A DNA stretch of 64,000 nucleotides from Paenibacillus sp. FSL H7-0357 (lineage in GTDB: Bacteria > Bacillota > Bacilli > Paenibacillales > Paenibacillaceae): assembly GCF_000758525.1 (NCBI RefSeq), contig NZ_CP009241.1, positions 2,542,001-2,606,000 on the forward strand, written 5' to 3'. Below are positions 27,728-36,915 of this stretch, piece by piece (within the stretch, counting starts at the first letter, position 1; each line of letters starts with the position of its first letter). Made by a program: the position numbers and the translations under genes. The notes below the pieces were generated by a model. The model saw only the letters and a program-made list of their open reading frames with translations, had not been told where the DNA came from and searched no databases.

Positions 27728-29896
27728 ATGGACATTATCAATCAAACGAACCGAACCTTGCTTTTTGAGGAAATCAACCCGGAAAAGCTCGATTTGATCA
27801 CCATCGTCGGGGATGTAAAAGGTATCGACAGCTTGAGTGACGATAAGATCAAAGAGATTAATGAGCATCTTCTTGTGCACAATTTTGATGAGTTCCTCGA
27901 CAAGTTTTCACCGAGCATTTACTCCTTTTTTAATGCGGCGAACCAGAAAGTAATGTACACGCTGAAGAAGCCTGAAGGCATTCCGGATGATACCATTTCG
28001 GAGATTAAGATTGATCAGAGCAATGACTTCCTGCGAATGTTGTTCACGCTGATCGATACGAAAAGAAGCCAAGGGATTACGAATGTTGATTTCAAATTTG
28101 AAAATTTGCTGGACATGATCTCTCCAAAGAAGGTTATGGATGATATCCGCCAGGTCCGCAAAGAGATTCACTACATGTACGGCCAGTATGACAAGCTGGA
28201 TGACGGAGATCCAAAAAAACTGGATGTCGGCGATAAACTGAATATTATGTTTGAGGAAGCCAGCCGCAACTATAACAATGTCATGGCTATGCTGCCACTG
28301 GCCATCGAGGATATCAAGACTCGGCTGCTGCTCGGCCGGGCCCAGGAAGATACATCTTCCGAATTGATTCAAGTAGGCCAGCTTACCATCGGTGAGAGCG
28401 GTGAACTGAAGATCATCGAGGCTCCCAAGAGTGACAGTACCGACCTGATGCTTCTGGATGAAAGCACAAATACAGACCTCACACAGGTATTTGCTGAAGA
28501 TTACGGCTCTTTGTCCGAATCTCCGTCTACTTATGTGCAGGACCTGGTAGTACGCACATTCTGTCCGCTTCCGGCGGTCCGGGCTGAAGTCAATGCCGCA
28601 ATGGAAGTACAGAATTACAATACATACCTGGAATTCTACAAGAATGCCAAAGATGATTTCGTTAAGACGGTTAAGCCGCTAGTGGAAAAAATACTGGGTG
28701 TTAAGATGTTCTTCGACCAGTATGCGGTTAAAAACAAAGGCATGCAGCCTTCGATGCTGATCGCCAACAGCAAGCTGGATATGCTCGTGAAGAGCAGCAA
28801 TATCCCGCGGCTGGAGACATATTTGAATACAGTGAACTCGAAAAATGAATTCTCCGATACGATCTGGTTCGGGATTGTTCCTTCCGTTGAGTTAGAGACA
28901 ACCGGCAAGGTCAAAGTTAGCCGAGAACGTTTTCGCGGAAACGACAAAGTGGTCAAGCAGGATGGCAACAGCATGGAATCACTTACAATGCTGCTGCAAG
29001 TGATCAAGGACTACAAGGTGCAGTTGTTCTTCAGTTTCGAGTCCGGCGAGGACACTACGTTCAGCAGTATGGCTACTGCCGGAATCGACAAATACATTGA
29101 CAAATGTGCAGGATTGACACGGAAGGAATACAGTGAATTTGCGATCCCGAGTGCACCGAATTTCACGGTGATTCCTAAGGAGAAGTCCGGAGTTATCATT
29201 GACAGCAGAATGCTGCAGACCGAGAACGGTGTGGAATTGTCCAAGGATAAAGAAGACATTCTGAAGTTATGGATCGAAGGCGTATATATTGGAGCCGCTT
29301 ACGTTGCCGCTGGTATTGTAGCTGCTTATCAATGTCCTGAATATCTGAGAAGCAACTTTAAGAATGTAAACCGGGAATTTCCGGGGGTACGCTTCGATAT
29401 CGAAGCGGGAGACAACAGTCTGCGCTCCGTAACAACGATGACCAAGGAAATCTCGGGGTTCACGAATACAATTAAGGATTCCATTAACCGCAAGAACTTC
29501 GGATTTATTTTCTCCTCTGAGAACGCACAGCTTCAGGATACGGATATTAAACGGATTACCGTATATAAATCGAGAAGTATGGCTATGTCAGAGGACGGAT
29601 ATGATTCCATTTACAAAACACAGGTGAGTACCTATATCGAACGTTTCCTGCGCTTCCAGACCGGAGATTTCAAGCATGAGAACATAGTGAAGTTCTTCAG
29701 CAACAATCCGAGCAGTCAGAAGAGCCGCTGGTTGGGCAAACGCGGATCGGTTAACTCGATCATTCAAGAAGGCGATGATATGAGCTATATTATCGACGAG
29801 AAGAGCAACCTGTGCCATATAGATCTGGTCTTCAACGGCAATGTGAAGAATCTTGAGGTCATGATAACCAAGGGAACCAGCACTGTTAAGGCTTAA
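27728..29896 (+). CDS. TssB/TssC-like contractile sheath protein
   Basis: A soluble 722-residue protein, first gene of the operon. The N-terminal part (LITIVGDVKG, then HNFDEFLDKFSPSIY) recalls the small sheath subunit with its FDDF-type motif. The rest resembles the large subunit, including a C-terminal body (YIERFLRFQTG) and a final beta-strand pair (LCHIDLVFNGNVKNLEVMIT). So it may be a TssB-TssC fusion. It is followed directly by the tube gene, as sheath is by Hcp in contractile injection systems. The assignment is by pattern and context; alignment was not possible. Confidence 0.62.
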   Translation: MDIINQTNRTLLFEEINPEKLDLITIVGDVKGIDSLSDDKIKEINEHLLVHNFDEFLDKFSPSIYSFFNAANQKVMYTLKKPEGIPDDTISEIKIDQSNDFLRMLFTLIDTKRSQGITNVDFKFENLLDMISPKKVMDDIRQVRKEIHYMYGQYDKLDDGDPKKLDVGDKLNIMFEEASRNYNNVMAMLPLAIEDIKTRLLLGRAQEDTSSELIQVGQLTIGESGELKIIEAPKSDSTDLMLLDESTNTDLTQVFAEDYGSLSESPSTYVQDLVVRTFCPLPAVRAEVNAAMEVQNYNTYLEFYKNAKDDFVKTVKPLVEKILGVKMFFDQYAVKNKGMQPSMLIANSKLDMLVKSSNIPRLETYLNTVNSKNEFSDTIWFGIVPSVELETTGKVKVSRERFRGNDKVVKQDGNSMESLTMLLQVIKDYKVQLFFSFESGEDTTFSSMATAGIDKYIDKCAGLTRKEYSEFAIPSAPNFTVIPKEKSGVIIDSRMLQTENGVELSKDKEDILKLWIEGVYIGAAYVAAGIVAAYQCPEYLRSNFKNVNREFPGVRFDIEAGDNSLRSVTTMTKEISGFTNTIKDSINRKNFGFIFSSENAQLQDTDIKRITVYKSRSMAMSEDGYDSIYKTQVSTYIERFLRFQTGDFKHENIVKFFSNNPSSQKSRWLGKRGSVNSIIQEGDDMSYIIDEKSNLCHIDLVFNGNVKNLEVMITKGTSTVKA

Positions 29897-30017
29897 TCAT
29901 TCATATAACAACGATAAAAGATTATATTACAGAACTTATTAAGGTATCAGAGGCTTGTTCATCCGAGCTAGCCTTTATACATATTTCAACATTATTTTTC
30001 GAGGAGGTTTTTTATTT

Positions 30018-30443
30018 ATGGGTTTTATTTTAAAAGTTGAAGGTGCAGAAACAATCGAACTGGGAATGGACAATATTCGTTCTGTTGTGTACGACACGGA
30101 CACTCCGGATGATTCAAACGCAAGATCGACCGATGTTGGAGCAACCCTGCGCATCACTGGTAAAATTATCACGGCTACTGACGGCGATAATGCAGATGAC
30201 ACCATCAAGCTGGCGCTCTGGTCTATTGTTCCTGCTGAAAAAGCGGACTGCTACCGCAAGGTAACGCTCGAAGTTATTGCAGCAGACCAAGTAGTGCGCA
30301 AGATCCATTTCCCTAACGCATTCGTTGTGGATTACACAGAACGTTACGGGGATACCGAAGGTGTAGGTGAGTTCACACTGTACATCAAACAAAAGAAAGA
30401 CAAAACCGAACTTACCAAAATCGATGGCGGATTTTCGGCCTAA
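30018..30443 (+). CDS. hcp-like: Hcp-like tail tube protein
   Basis: A 141-residue beta-rich soluble protein (MGFILKVEGAETIELGMDNI, then ATLRITGKI, LEVIAADQVVRKIHFPNAFVVDY, GEFTLYIKQKKD). Its size and strand pattern fit the single-domain tube proteins of contractile injection systems that stack as hexamers. The start is set by GAGGAGG at 30,001-30,007; the frame is open to 29,955 but has no better site. It stands between the sheath and the accessory genes. Confidence 0.65.
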   Translation: MGFILKVEGAETIELGMDNIRSVVYDTDTPDDSNARSTDVGATLRITGKIITATDGDNADDTIKLALWSIVPAEKADCYRKVTLEVIAADQVVRKIHFPNAFVVDYTERYGDTEGVGEFTLYIKQKKDKTELTKIDGGFSA

Positions 30444-30559
30444 TATCAGGTAATCGGACTGGGACATCGGGCTGGCTGTGTCTGCCTGATGTTCAGAACA
30501 TTAAGGGGCCTTTATGCGCCTCTTAATGTTTATTTATCTCTAAATCGTAAGGGGAAGCG

Positions 30560-30997
30560 GTGAGGCGATTGACAGATTATTATGAAGTGCTTGGTATTGC
30601 CCCAAATGCATCATCCGCCGAAGTGAAGCAAGCTTACCGGAAGCTGGCCAAAAAGTATCATCCCGATACGAACGGAGGAGATCCGCAGGCCGCCGAGCGG
30701 TTTAAGCAGGTTCATGAGGCCTATAAGGTACTAGGTAATGAAGAGTCAAGGACGGCTTATCAGTCGCAGTCGCAGTCGCGTACAACCCGGGCATCCGAAG
30801 AGCCGCCGGAGAAGCCATCCGCAGGCAAGGAGCGGGTCAGTTTTGATCCGGGAAATATGGAAGAGCAGTTCGAACGTTTTTTTGGTTTCCAGCCGAAAAA
30901 GGAGAGTGACCGGAGCATCCCCAAACGCTCTGAGCCAGCAAAAAGTATGGAAGCATCGGAGCTGTTCGAGCGCTATTTTGGAATCCGAAAGAAGTGA
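30560..30997 (+). CDS. DnaJ-domain (J-protein) co-chaperone
   Basis: A 145-residue protein with a complete J-domain at residues 4-68 and the HPD motif in [10 protein letters not shown]. The rest is a charged, low-complexity tail with two copies of a short element, [10 protein letters not shown] (about 96-105) and [10 protein letters not shown] (about 132-141). There is no zinc finger and no client-binding domain. It starts with GTG after AAGGGGAAG. Its likely partner is the Hsp70-like protein at 36,916. Confidence 0.85.
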   Translation: MRRLTDYYEVLGIAPNASSAEVKQAYRKLAKKYHPDTNGGDPQAAERFKQVHEAYKVLGNEESRTAYQSQSQSRTTRASEEPPEKPSAGKERVSFDPGNMEEQFERFFGFQPKKESDRSIPKRSEPAKSMEASELFERYFGIRKK

Positions 30998-31039
30998 TCC
31001 GGCAGTCATTCTGGGGCGTAGCCCGGTAAGGCGGAGGTT

Positions 31040-31594
31040 ATGGGAGTGAAACAAGGAAGGTCGATCTGGACCCTGGTGCTGGATCTATTGATAACAGCCA
31101 TCTCGGCTGTAATATTCTATTACATATTTGTGGTTGCAAAGGTTAGGGGGGCACAGGTGGTTGCGGCAGCAATCCTTTTGTTGTCAGCAGTCATAATTGC
31201 AGTCAGAACAAGACCCAAGAAGATCAAGGCGCAGAACAAGGTCAAACCCGGCAGCAAGGTTGTAAAGCTGGTGCTGCTGAGTGATGACGGTGAAAGTGTA
31301 AAGGAATGGTACATAGAAGGCGAGACAAGTGTTCTGATCGGCAAAAGCTCAAGGCACGGCGAAGCAGATATAGATCTGTCAGATACACCTTATGCTTCTC
31401 TGATCAGCGCCCAGCATGCTGTGCTGAACAAAGCATCCGGCAAATGGTACATAGAGGATATTGAATCCTCCAGCGGTGTGGGTATACGGAAAAGCAATCA
31501 GAGCAAAGCAGTTAAATTGGAAATCGAGGAACCCAGCCTGCTTGAGGCGGGGGACTTAATTTATATTGCCAACACGAGGATTCTGGTGAAATGA
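31040..31594 (+). CDS. FHA-domain protein with two N-terminal TM helices
   Basis: A 184-residue protein. Two TM helices (about 12-32 and 36-54) anchor a C-terminal cytoplasmic FHA domain (about 85-184). The phosphothreonine-binding elements are visible: LIGKSS (GxSS-like), ISAQHAVL (SxxH) and the later GVGIRKSN. It could recruit a phosphorylated partner to the membrane. It comes 43 bases after the DnaJ gene, with GGAGG before its ATG. Confidence 0.82.
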   Translation: MGVKQGRSIWTLVLDLLITAISAVIFYYIFVVAKVRGAQVVAAAILLLSAVIIAVRTRPKKIKAQNKVKPGSKVVKLVLLSDDGESVKEWYIEGETSVLIGKSSRHGEADIDLSDTPYASLISAQHAVLNKASGKWYIEDIESSSGVGIRKSNQSKAVKLEIEEPSLLEAGDLIYIANTRILVK

Positions 31595-31621
31595 ACAACA
31601 CATGCGGGGGTATGAGAGCGA

Positions 31622-32155
31622 ATGAGTCTGACAAGATGCGCTAACGGACATATGTTCAGCACAAGAAGACACGGCAACACGTGTCCTTACTGTAATCTTA
31701 CCGTGGAGAGCCCGGCTCCGTCCGGCAGCAAGGGAGCAGCCATTGCTATGGCGTCCCGTCCCTCCGAAGATGACAGAACGATGCCGTATTTGGGAGAGGC
31801 TACCGGAATTGAACCAGTGACGGGTTGGCTGGTTTGTATTGAAGGGGCACAAATGGGACAGGACTACCGGATTATGGCGGAGAAGAATTTTATCGGCCGC
31901 TCGGAAGAGATGCATGTGCGCATTCTGGGTGACAATACGATCTCCAGACGCAATCATGCGGTGATTGTCTATGATCCGAAGAAACGCAATTTCTACTTGC
32001 TGCCCGGTGATGCTTCCGGACTTGCCTATCACAATAACGAGGCGGTATATTCCCCGGTAGAGCTGGCTGCTTATGATGTCATTCAGCTGGGACGCAGCAA
32101 GTTTATTTTTGTTCCCCTGTGCGGTGTTCACTTTGAATGGGAGCAGCAGCAATGA
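31622..32155 (+). CDS. FHA-domain protein with N-terminal zinc ribbon
   Basis: A 177-residue cytoplasmic protein. The first 30 residues have a one-knuckle zinc ribbon (RCANGHMF, CPYC). A linker carries EDDRTMPYLGE, whose Thr (T53) looks like a kinase phospho-acceptor. The FHA domain follows, with FIGRSE and SRRNHA. A phosphorylated T53 could bind its own or another FHA domain. The gene overlaps the phosphatase gene by ATGA. Confidence 0.85.
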   Translation: MSLTRCANGHMFSTRRHGNTCPYCNLTVESPAPSGSKGAAIAMASRPSEDDRTMPYLGEATGIEPVTGWLVCIEGAQMGQDYRIMAEKNFIGRSEEMHVRILGDNTISRRNHAVIVYDPKKRNFYLLPGDASGLAYHNNEAVYSPVELAAYDVIQLGRSKFIFVPLCGVHFEWEQQQ

Positions 32156-33020
32156 ATACGCTGAAGCAACTGCTGGATGATAGTGCATTGACCCCATACT
32201 GGATGATTGTTGTCTGGATATTGCTGATCTGGCCACTGATTATGTTCAGGCATCGTATTCAAAAGATGCCGAAGGCTGGCACCGGTTCCGGGGACGGAAT
32301 CGGGAACGGCCAGACGATCGGTGCGCGTGAAGAGCAGGATGACTATTTTGCGACGGTCAATATGCCTTTCGGATTGCTAGCTGTGCTTGCGGATGGAATC
32401 AGCGGTTTAAGCGGGGGAAGGGTGGCCAGTACGGCGGCCGTTCATACTTTTGTTAAAGAATTTCGGGAACTGGAGCGCTTCCCCGATCCGCCGGAATTCT
32501 TCGGTGATGCGGCGATGAACGCCAATGGAGAGATCATGAACCAGTTGCACGGAGTGCAGGGGGGACCACGCTGGTAGCGGCGATGATCCGCAGTAGTATG
32601 CTCTACTGGGGGGCGGTAGGGGACAGCCTGTTGTTCGTATACCGCGGCGGTATTCTGATTCCGGTTAACCATAAGCATACGCTGGAGAACACACTGCAGG
32701 AACAGTATCTGTCCGGTGAGATTACCGAGTCGGAGGCGCTAGGCAATCCGCAGCGCAAGACTCTGGTCAATTATTTGGGGTCCGAGAATTTCAGGAGCAT
32801 GGAGCTGGCAGAAGAACCTTTTCAGCTGTATAAGGGGGACAAGATTATGCTGTGCAGCGACGGGGTATACAACACGCTCACGGAAATGGAAATGGAGACG
32901 ATACTGTCCCGGCCGCTGTCACCCTATGATGCTGCTCAGGCCATGATTGATTTGATAGAGGAGAAAAGGCTTGTACATCAGGATAACGCTACAGTCATTA
33001 TTGTGGAGAGGCGTTGGTAG
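32152..33020 (+). pseudogene. PP2C-type phosphatase, frameshifted in a G6 run
   Basis: Two frames (32,152-32,577 and 32,583-33,020) together make a normal PP2C protein. It has an N-terminal TM helix (about 20-38), Asp in EEQDDYFA, metal-site ADGISG, then WGAVGDS, LCSDGVYN and QDNATV. The break is in GTGCAGGGGGGACCACG: one extra G in the run at 32,559-32,564 would give GVQGGTTLVAA. All metal-binding residues are present across the two frames, so if restored it would be active and reverse the kinase. It may be a real frameshift, a phase-variable switch or a sequencing error. Confidence 0.8.
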
Positions 33021-33081
33021 AACAGGAGATGTCCCGCCGGGTACATAGCATAAATCATCAATACGGGAAATGGGGATACGC

Positions 33082-34878
33082 ATGAGGAAGGAGAACAGCG
33101 ATTTTTTAATGAGTTTCGTCTCCGAATCGGGTTCTTTTATGACTAACCGGGATTTTTTCGGGTGCGTTGAGCTGGAGGATAAGGCCTGTTATATCATTGC
33201 CGATGGATTGGATTCAGATGAAGAGGCTCACAGTGCCGAAATGATTGTGCAGACGATTCTGGAGAGCTTTTTGGAGAAACCCACCCTCTCCCGGCGGCGT
33301 TTGACCGATTACATCCGGATTGCCCATGAGTGGCTGCATTATGAGAGCCGAAGAGTCCGTCTGAAGGCCAGTATACTAATTGTGGTGACGGATTATACGA
33401 AGATGGTATGGGCATCGGCCGGGAATGCGAGACTTTATCATTTTCGCGGGGAGCGCCTGATCTTGAAAAGCCGGGACCACAGCCTTGCCCAGCAGATGGC
33501 AGACGAAGGACAAATTGCCGAGGACAAGATCGATACGAATGATGAGCGTGGCAATCTGCTGCAATATGCCGGGATGCCGGGCAAGCTGAAGCCTTATGTC
33601 TCCGGGAAGATTCCGCTGGCAGATGGCGATGTGCTGGTGATGTGCACCTCCGGTTTGTGGCAGGCTGTCGAGGACGCAGAGATGATTGATTCTGTTCAGG
33701 CGGCGAATGATCCGGTTATGCTGGCGGATACGCTTGAGGAAGTCATGCTCAGCAAACAGCGGATGCGGATAGATAATTATACGGCAGCATGTATCTACGC
33801 TAATAAGACCTATCAGGAAGAGCCGAAGAACCGCAAGAAGTGGATCAAACGCATTCTTATTATTCTATTAACGGTGCTTCTGGTAGGTGGCGCCGGGATC
33901 TTCTATAAGGTCAAAAGTGCGGCTAAGAAGGCCGAATTAGCTGCCGATATGCTCCAGTACGAACAGAGTGCTGACGTGTATGTTACAGAGCAGGAGTATG
34001 GCAAGGCAGTATCCGACTATAGTTTGGGCCGCAACAACTCGATCAAGCTCAAGGACCGGATTCATAAAAAGCTGCTGACAGACAAAATGGCGGCTGCGCA
34101 AAAGCTGGTTGACGGCGAAGCCCACCTCAAGGAGGGGGATATTGTAAAAGCCAAAGCGAGCTATACCAAAGCGCTGGAACTTTCGGAACCGTACAGTATC
34201 TTCAAGCGGCAGGCGATTGAAGACAGACTGGGACAGATGACCGCCTTCCAGAAGGTACAGGACTGGCTTCGGGAAGCAGATCTCAAATTCCAGAACGGTG
34301 ACTCCAGCGGCGCCATTACGCTGTACCTGCGGGCGCGGTCCTCCGCCACGGAGAACGCTTATAAAGAGGCTCTTGCCGAAATTACAACCAAGCTGGAAAC
34401 GGCGGAAGCCAAAAAATCGGATGTGGAGCGGCAAGTAAGTCAGCTCCAGGCCGATAAGCTGGAAGCCAAGGGCGACCGTTACAATGAAGCCGCTGATTAC
34501 AGCGGGGCGCTGGATGCTTACGCAGCAGCACAAGAGGTCTATCAGAGTATTGATATGCTGGAACGGGTACTGGCAATGGAGCGCAAGATCTCCAAGCTGG
34601 AAGAGAAATTGAACCCGCCTGTACCTGCTGTAGACCCGAATGCTGCCGGAGCTGCAGACCTTACGGGAAGTATGGATTTGCCTCTGGTGACTCCAGATGA
34701 AAGTACGGATAACAACGGAAGTATAACAGATAATTCAAGTAATAATGAAGCTGGTAAGGGTTTAGAGGAAAGTGCCGCAAAAGGTGCAGCGAGCACAGAA
34801 CCGGGCAGCGGCGTGGATGCCGCGCTGCCGAAAGAGGAAACGGTCCAGAAATCCGCTGAAGAGGAGGTGCAGCCATGA
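33082..34878 (+). CDS. Membrane PP2C-like pseudophosphatase with helical-repeat tail
   Basis: About 598 residues. The N-terminal PP2C-like domain (1-250) begins TNRDFFG and keeps ADG and DN. The paired Asp motifs have changed, GDS to GNA (SAGNARLYHF) and SDG to TSG (CTSGLW), so metal binding and catalysis are probably lost. A TM helix (about 251-270) follows. The C-terminal part is predicted to be TPR/coiled-coil-like helical repeats, ending in a Ser/Gly/Glu-rich acidic tail. ATG 33,082 has GGGG just upstream; 33,070 is an alternative. The gene overlaps the next by ATGA. Likely a regulatory scaffold. Confidence 0.78.
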   Translation: MRKENSDFLMSFVSESGSFMTNRDFFGCVELEDKACYIIADGLDSDEEAHSAEMIVQTILESFLEKPTLSRRRLTDYIRIAHEWLHYESRRVRLKASILIVVTDYTKMVWASAGNARLYHFRGERLILKSRDHSLAQQMADEGQIAEDKIDTNDERGNLLQYAGMPGKLKPYVSGKIPLADGDVLVMCTSGLWQAVEDAEMIDSVQAANDPVMLADTLEEVMLSKQRMRIDNYTAACIYANKTYQEEPKNRKKWIKRILIILLTVLLVGGAGIFYKVKSAAKKAELAADMLQYEQSADVYVTEQEYGKAVSDYSLGRNNSIKLKDRIHKKLLTDKMAAAQKLVDGEAHLKEGDIVKAKASYTKALELSEPYSIFKRQAIEDRLGQMTAFQKVQDWLREADLKFQNGDSSGAITLYLRARSSATENAYKEALAEITTKLETAEAKKSDVERQVSQLQADKLEAKGDRYNEAADYSGALDAYAAAQEVYQSIDMLERVLAMERKISKLEEKLNPPVPAVDPNAAGAADLTGSMDLPLVTPDESTDNNGSITDNSSNNEAGKGLEESAAKGAASTEPGSGVDAALPKEETVQKSAEEEVQP

Positions 34879-36167
34879 AAGATATCATTCGTGACCGTCT
34901 GAACAAGATGGAGGATCTGGAGCAGCGCCGGATGCTGAAGGATGTAATGACCGGTTTATTTCTGAATCTGGTGGAATATCAGGAGACGCTGAACCGGCAA
35001 ATTGAGGAGCGCGTCTTCAATGAACTGGAGCCGGAGGAGGTGCGGCATGATGTGTATGCGTCACTCTGTCCCCGCGAAGAGCTTGATCCACTGCATGAAT
35101 TCCTGTACCCCATGGTCCCTGGCGATTCAGAGCCGCAGTTTATCAATCTGGCTGAAGTTGCGGCTGCCCTATCGAAGCAGGAGGAAATGAAGTTATGTAC
35201 GCTGTTCCTCCAGTGCGATACCTCACAGATTCGCTCTCTTACCCGGAGCAAGCGCCAGTTCAAGGGTGAGATGATCACCAGCGGAGGCCGGTATGAGATA
35301 ACGGTCCGGCTGAAGCAGAGCTCAATGTACACCGAACGCATTGAAGAACTGTACCGGATATTCCGTAAAAACAGTCTGCCGTGGAAAACAGTCCACATCC
35401 CTTATGCCTACAAATTTATGGACTGCATCCTGATATCCTGCGGTGCGGAGTGGGACAACCAGGAGACGGTGAAGCAGATTTCCATACAGTTGGAGGAATT
35501 GGAACCGTATAAACATATGAATCTGGTGCCGATCTGGAATATTCAGAGAATGGAAATGAAGATCGGCGGCTTTCCCGTTCCGGCGGCTGACCGGGTGAAC
35601 TACGAGCATGTGCTGCCGCTAAGAAGAACAGGCACAGAACACGGATATCTTGTAGATGGCGAGGAATCAAATATCCGTTATATTAAACGCTCGGAGGAAG
35701 AGATTACAGTTGTATCTCCGCTGGATAAATCGGATTCCTGGACCATGCTGAAGGTGACGAGGCCGATGAATTCTGGAATTGGCCGGATGCATTATCCTCT
35801 TTTGTCGAACCGCAGACAAGAAGGGTATATCGGCAGATATGTCCGGCAAGCTGGCAGTCCGGTTCGATCCAAAGGTGGCATTGCCCGTTTGACCGGGGCG
35901 TTTGAGGTTTCGCGAGAGGTAGAACTGGAGGATGTCAAGATTCTGCCGCCGGGACAGGAGATTCCGCTGACTTATGAACTGAACAGCTTCGTCAGCGACC
36001 AGGTCCGCGTACAGACGGATAAGTACCGGATGCGCCTTCTGTTCAGCGCTGTGGCCAGGGACCGATCACTTGCCGGATCCTATCTAAGTGACGATGTGCT
36101 CAGCTTCCTCGTCTCTGAAGTTCAGCTAATCTTTCCGGAGTACCGCTGTGAAGGAGCCTGGGTATGA
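34875..36167 (+). CDS. Injection-system-associated protein, 430 aa, unrecognised
   Basis: No family recognised. A soluble protein with a helical N-terminus (about 1-60, KMEDLEQRRMLKDVMTG) and alpha/beta central region (TLFLQCDTSQIRSLTRSKRQ, YAYKFMDCILISCG). The beta-rich C-terminal half has GIGRMHYPLLSNRRQEGYIGR. It overlaps both neighbours by 4 bases, within the same operon as sheath and spike. Size and position make a baseplate (TssF/G/K-type) component plausible, but I see no matching motif. Confidence 0.75.
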   Translation: MKDIIRDRLNKMEDLEQRRMLKDVMTGLFLNLVEYQETLNRQIEERVFNELEPEEVRHDVYASLCPREELDPLHEFLYPMVPGDSEPQFINLAEVAAALSKQEEMKLCTLFLQCDTSQIRSLTRSKRQFKGEMITSGGRYEITVRLKQSSMYTERIEELYRIFRKNSLPWKTVHIPYAYKFMDCILISCGAEWDNQETVKQISIQLEELEPYKHMNLVPIWNIQRMEMKIGGFPVPAADRVNYEHVLPLRRTGTEHGYLVDGEESNIRYIKRSEEEITVVSPLDKSDSWTMLKVTRPMNSGIGRMHYPLLSNRRQEGYIGRYVRQAGSPVRSKGGIARLTGAFEVSREVELEDVKILPPGQEIPLTYELNSFVSDQVRVQTDKYRMRLLFSAVARDRSLAGSYLSDDVLSFLVSEVQLIFPEYRCEGAWV

Positions 36168-36853
36168 ACTATATTTGGGATCTGCTGGTTCGGTCGGGGC
36201 GGGCGGGAATGAAGCGGAGCGACATTCACTTTGTTCCGGCGAAGGTGTATTCACCTTATATGGAGCTAAGCCATGCCGATCTCAATGCGGCTGCTGTGGA
36301 GCAGGAGGTTGAGGTGAACCCGTACTATCGTTTTTACGATATTTTCAGAGACTTGTTCGATCCTAACAACGCTGAGGATTCCGAACTGCGTGAGACCTTA
36401 TTCGATCTGATCATTCATTTCCTGGCTGAACTGGACCTGATGCAGGGGATGAACAAACGGGAATATCAAATCCGCTTCACACTGCGGGAAATGCAGGAGG
36501 GAGTCTTCGGAGAACGGATCCGGCAGCGGCTGAAGCTGTTTGGACGGGAAGAGCAGGAAGTCATCGCCGGGCATGTTCTGCGGCTGTTCGATACCGGCGA
36601 AGCGGTGCATCTTCTGCGGGAACTGCTGGTCCGGATGTTCCCGCGTTCCACATTGTATGCGAATTGTGAGGATAAGGATGAATTGCTGCTCTATATCGGT
36701 GAGGAAGAGCGCCCGGAGACAAGGGAGAAGCTGGAGCTGATTTTGGAGCTTTTTTTACCGGTACGCTTCGAAACGGAGATTTACTGGAAACGCCATTTCG
36801 GCATTATCGACGTGGATCACACGATGGTTCAGGATTGCATTGCCTTGTATTAA
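36164..36853 (+). CDS. Injection-system-associated protein, 229 aa, unrecognised
   Basis: Not recognised. A mostly helical, acidic soluble protein with a conserved-looking stretch YRFYDIFRDLFDP and a C-terminal FLPVRFETEIYWKRHFGIIDVDH. It is translated by ATGA overlap from the 430-aa gene and probably forms a complex with it. A TssG-like or wedge role is only a guess from context. Confidence 0.72.
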   Translation: MNYIWDLLVRSGRAGMKRSDIHFVPAKVYSPYMELSHADLNAAAVEQEVEVNPYYRFYDIFRDLFDPNNAEDSELRETLFDLIIHFLAELDLMQGMNKREYQIRFTLREMQEGVFGERIRQRLKLFGREEQEVIAGHVLRLFDTGEAVHLLRELLVRMFPRSTLYANCEDKDELLLYIGEEERPETREKLELILELFLPVRFETEIYWKRHFGIIDVDHTMVQDCIALY

Positions 36854-36915
36854 AGGAGCAAGAAGAGAGGGCAGATTCAGATGCTGCGGGAGCAGCCGCC
36901 TAGGAGGTTACGAAC

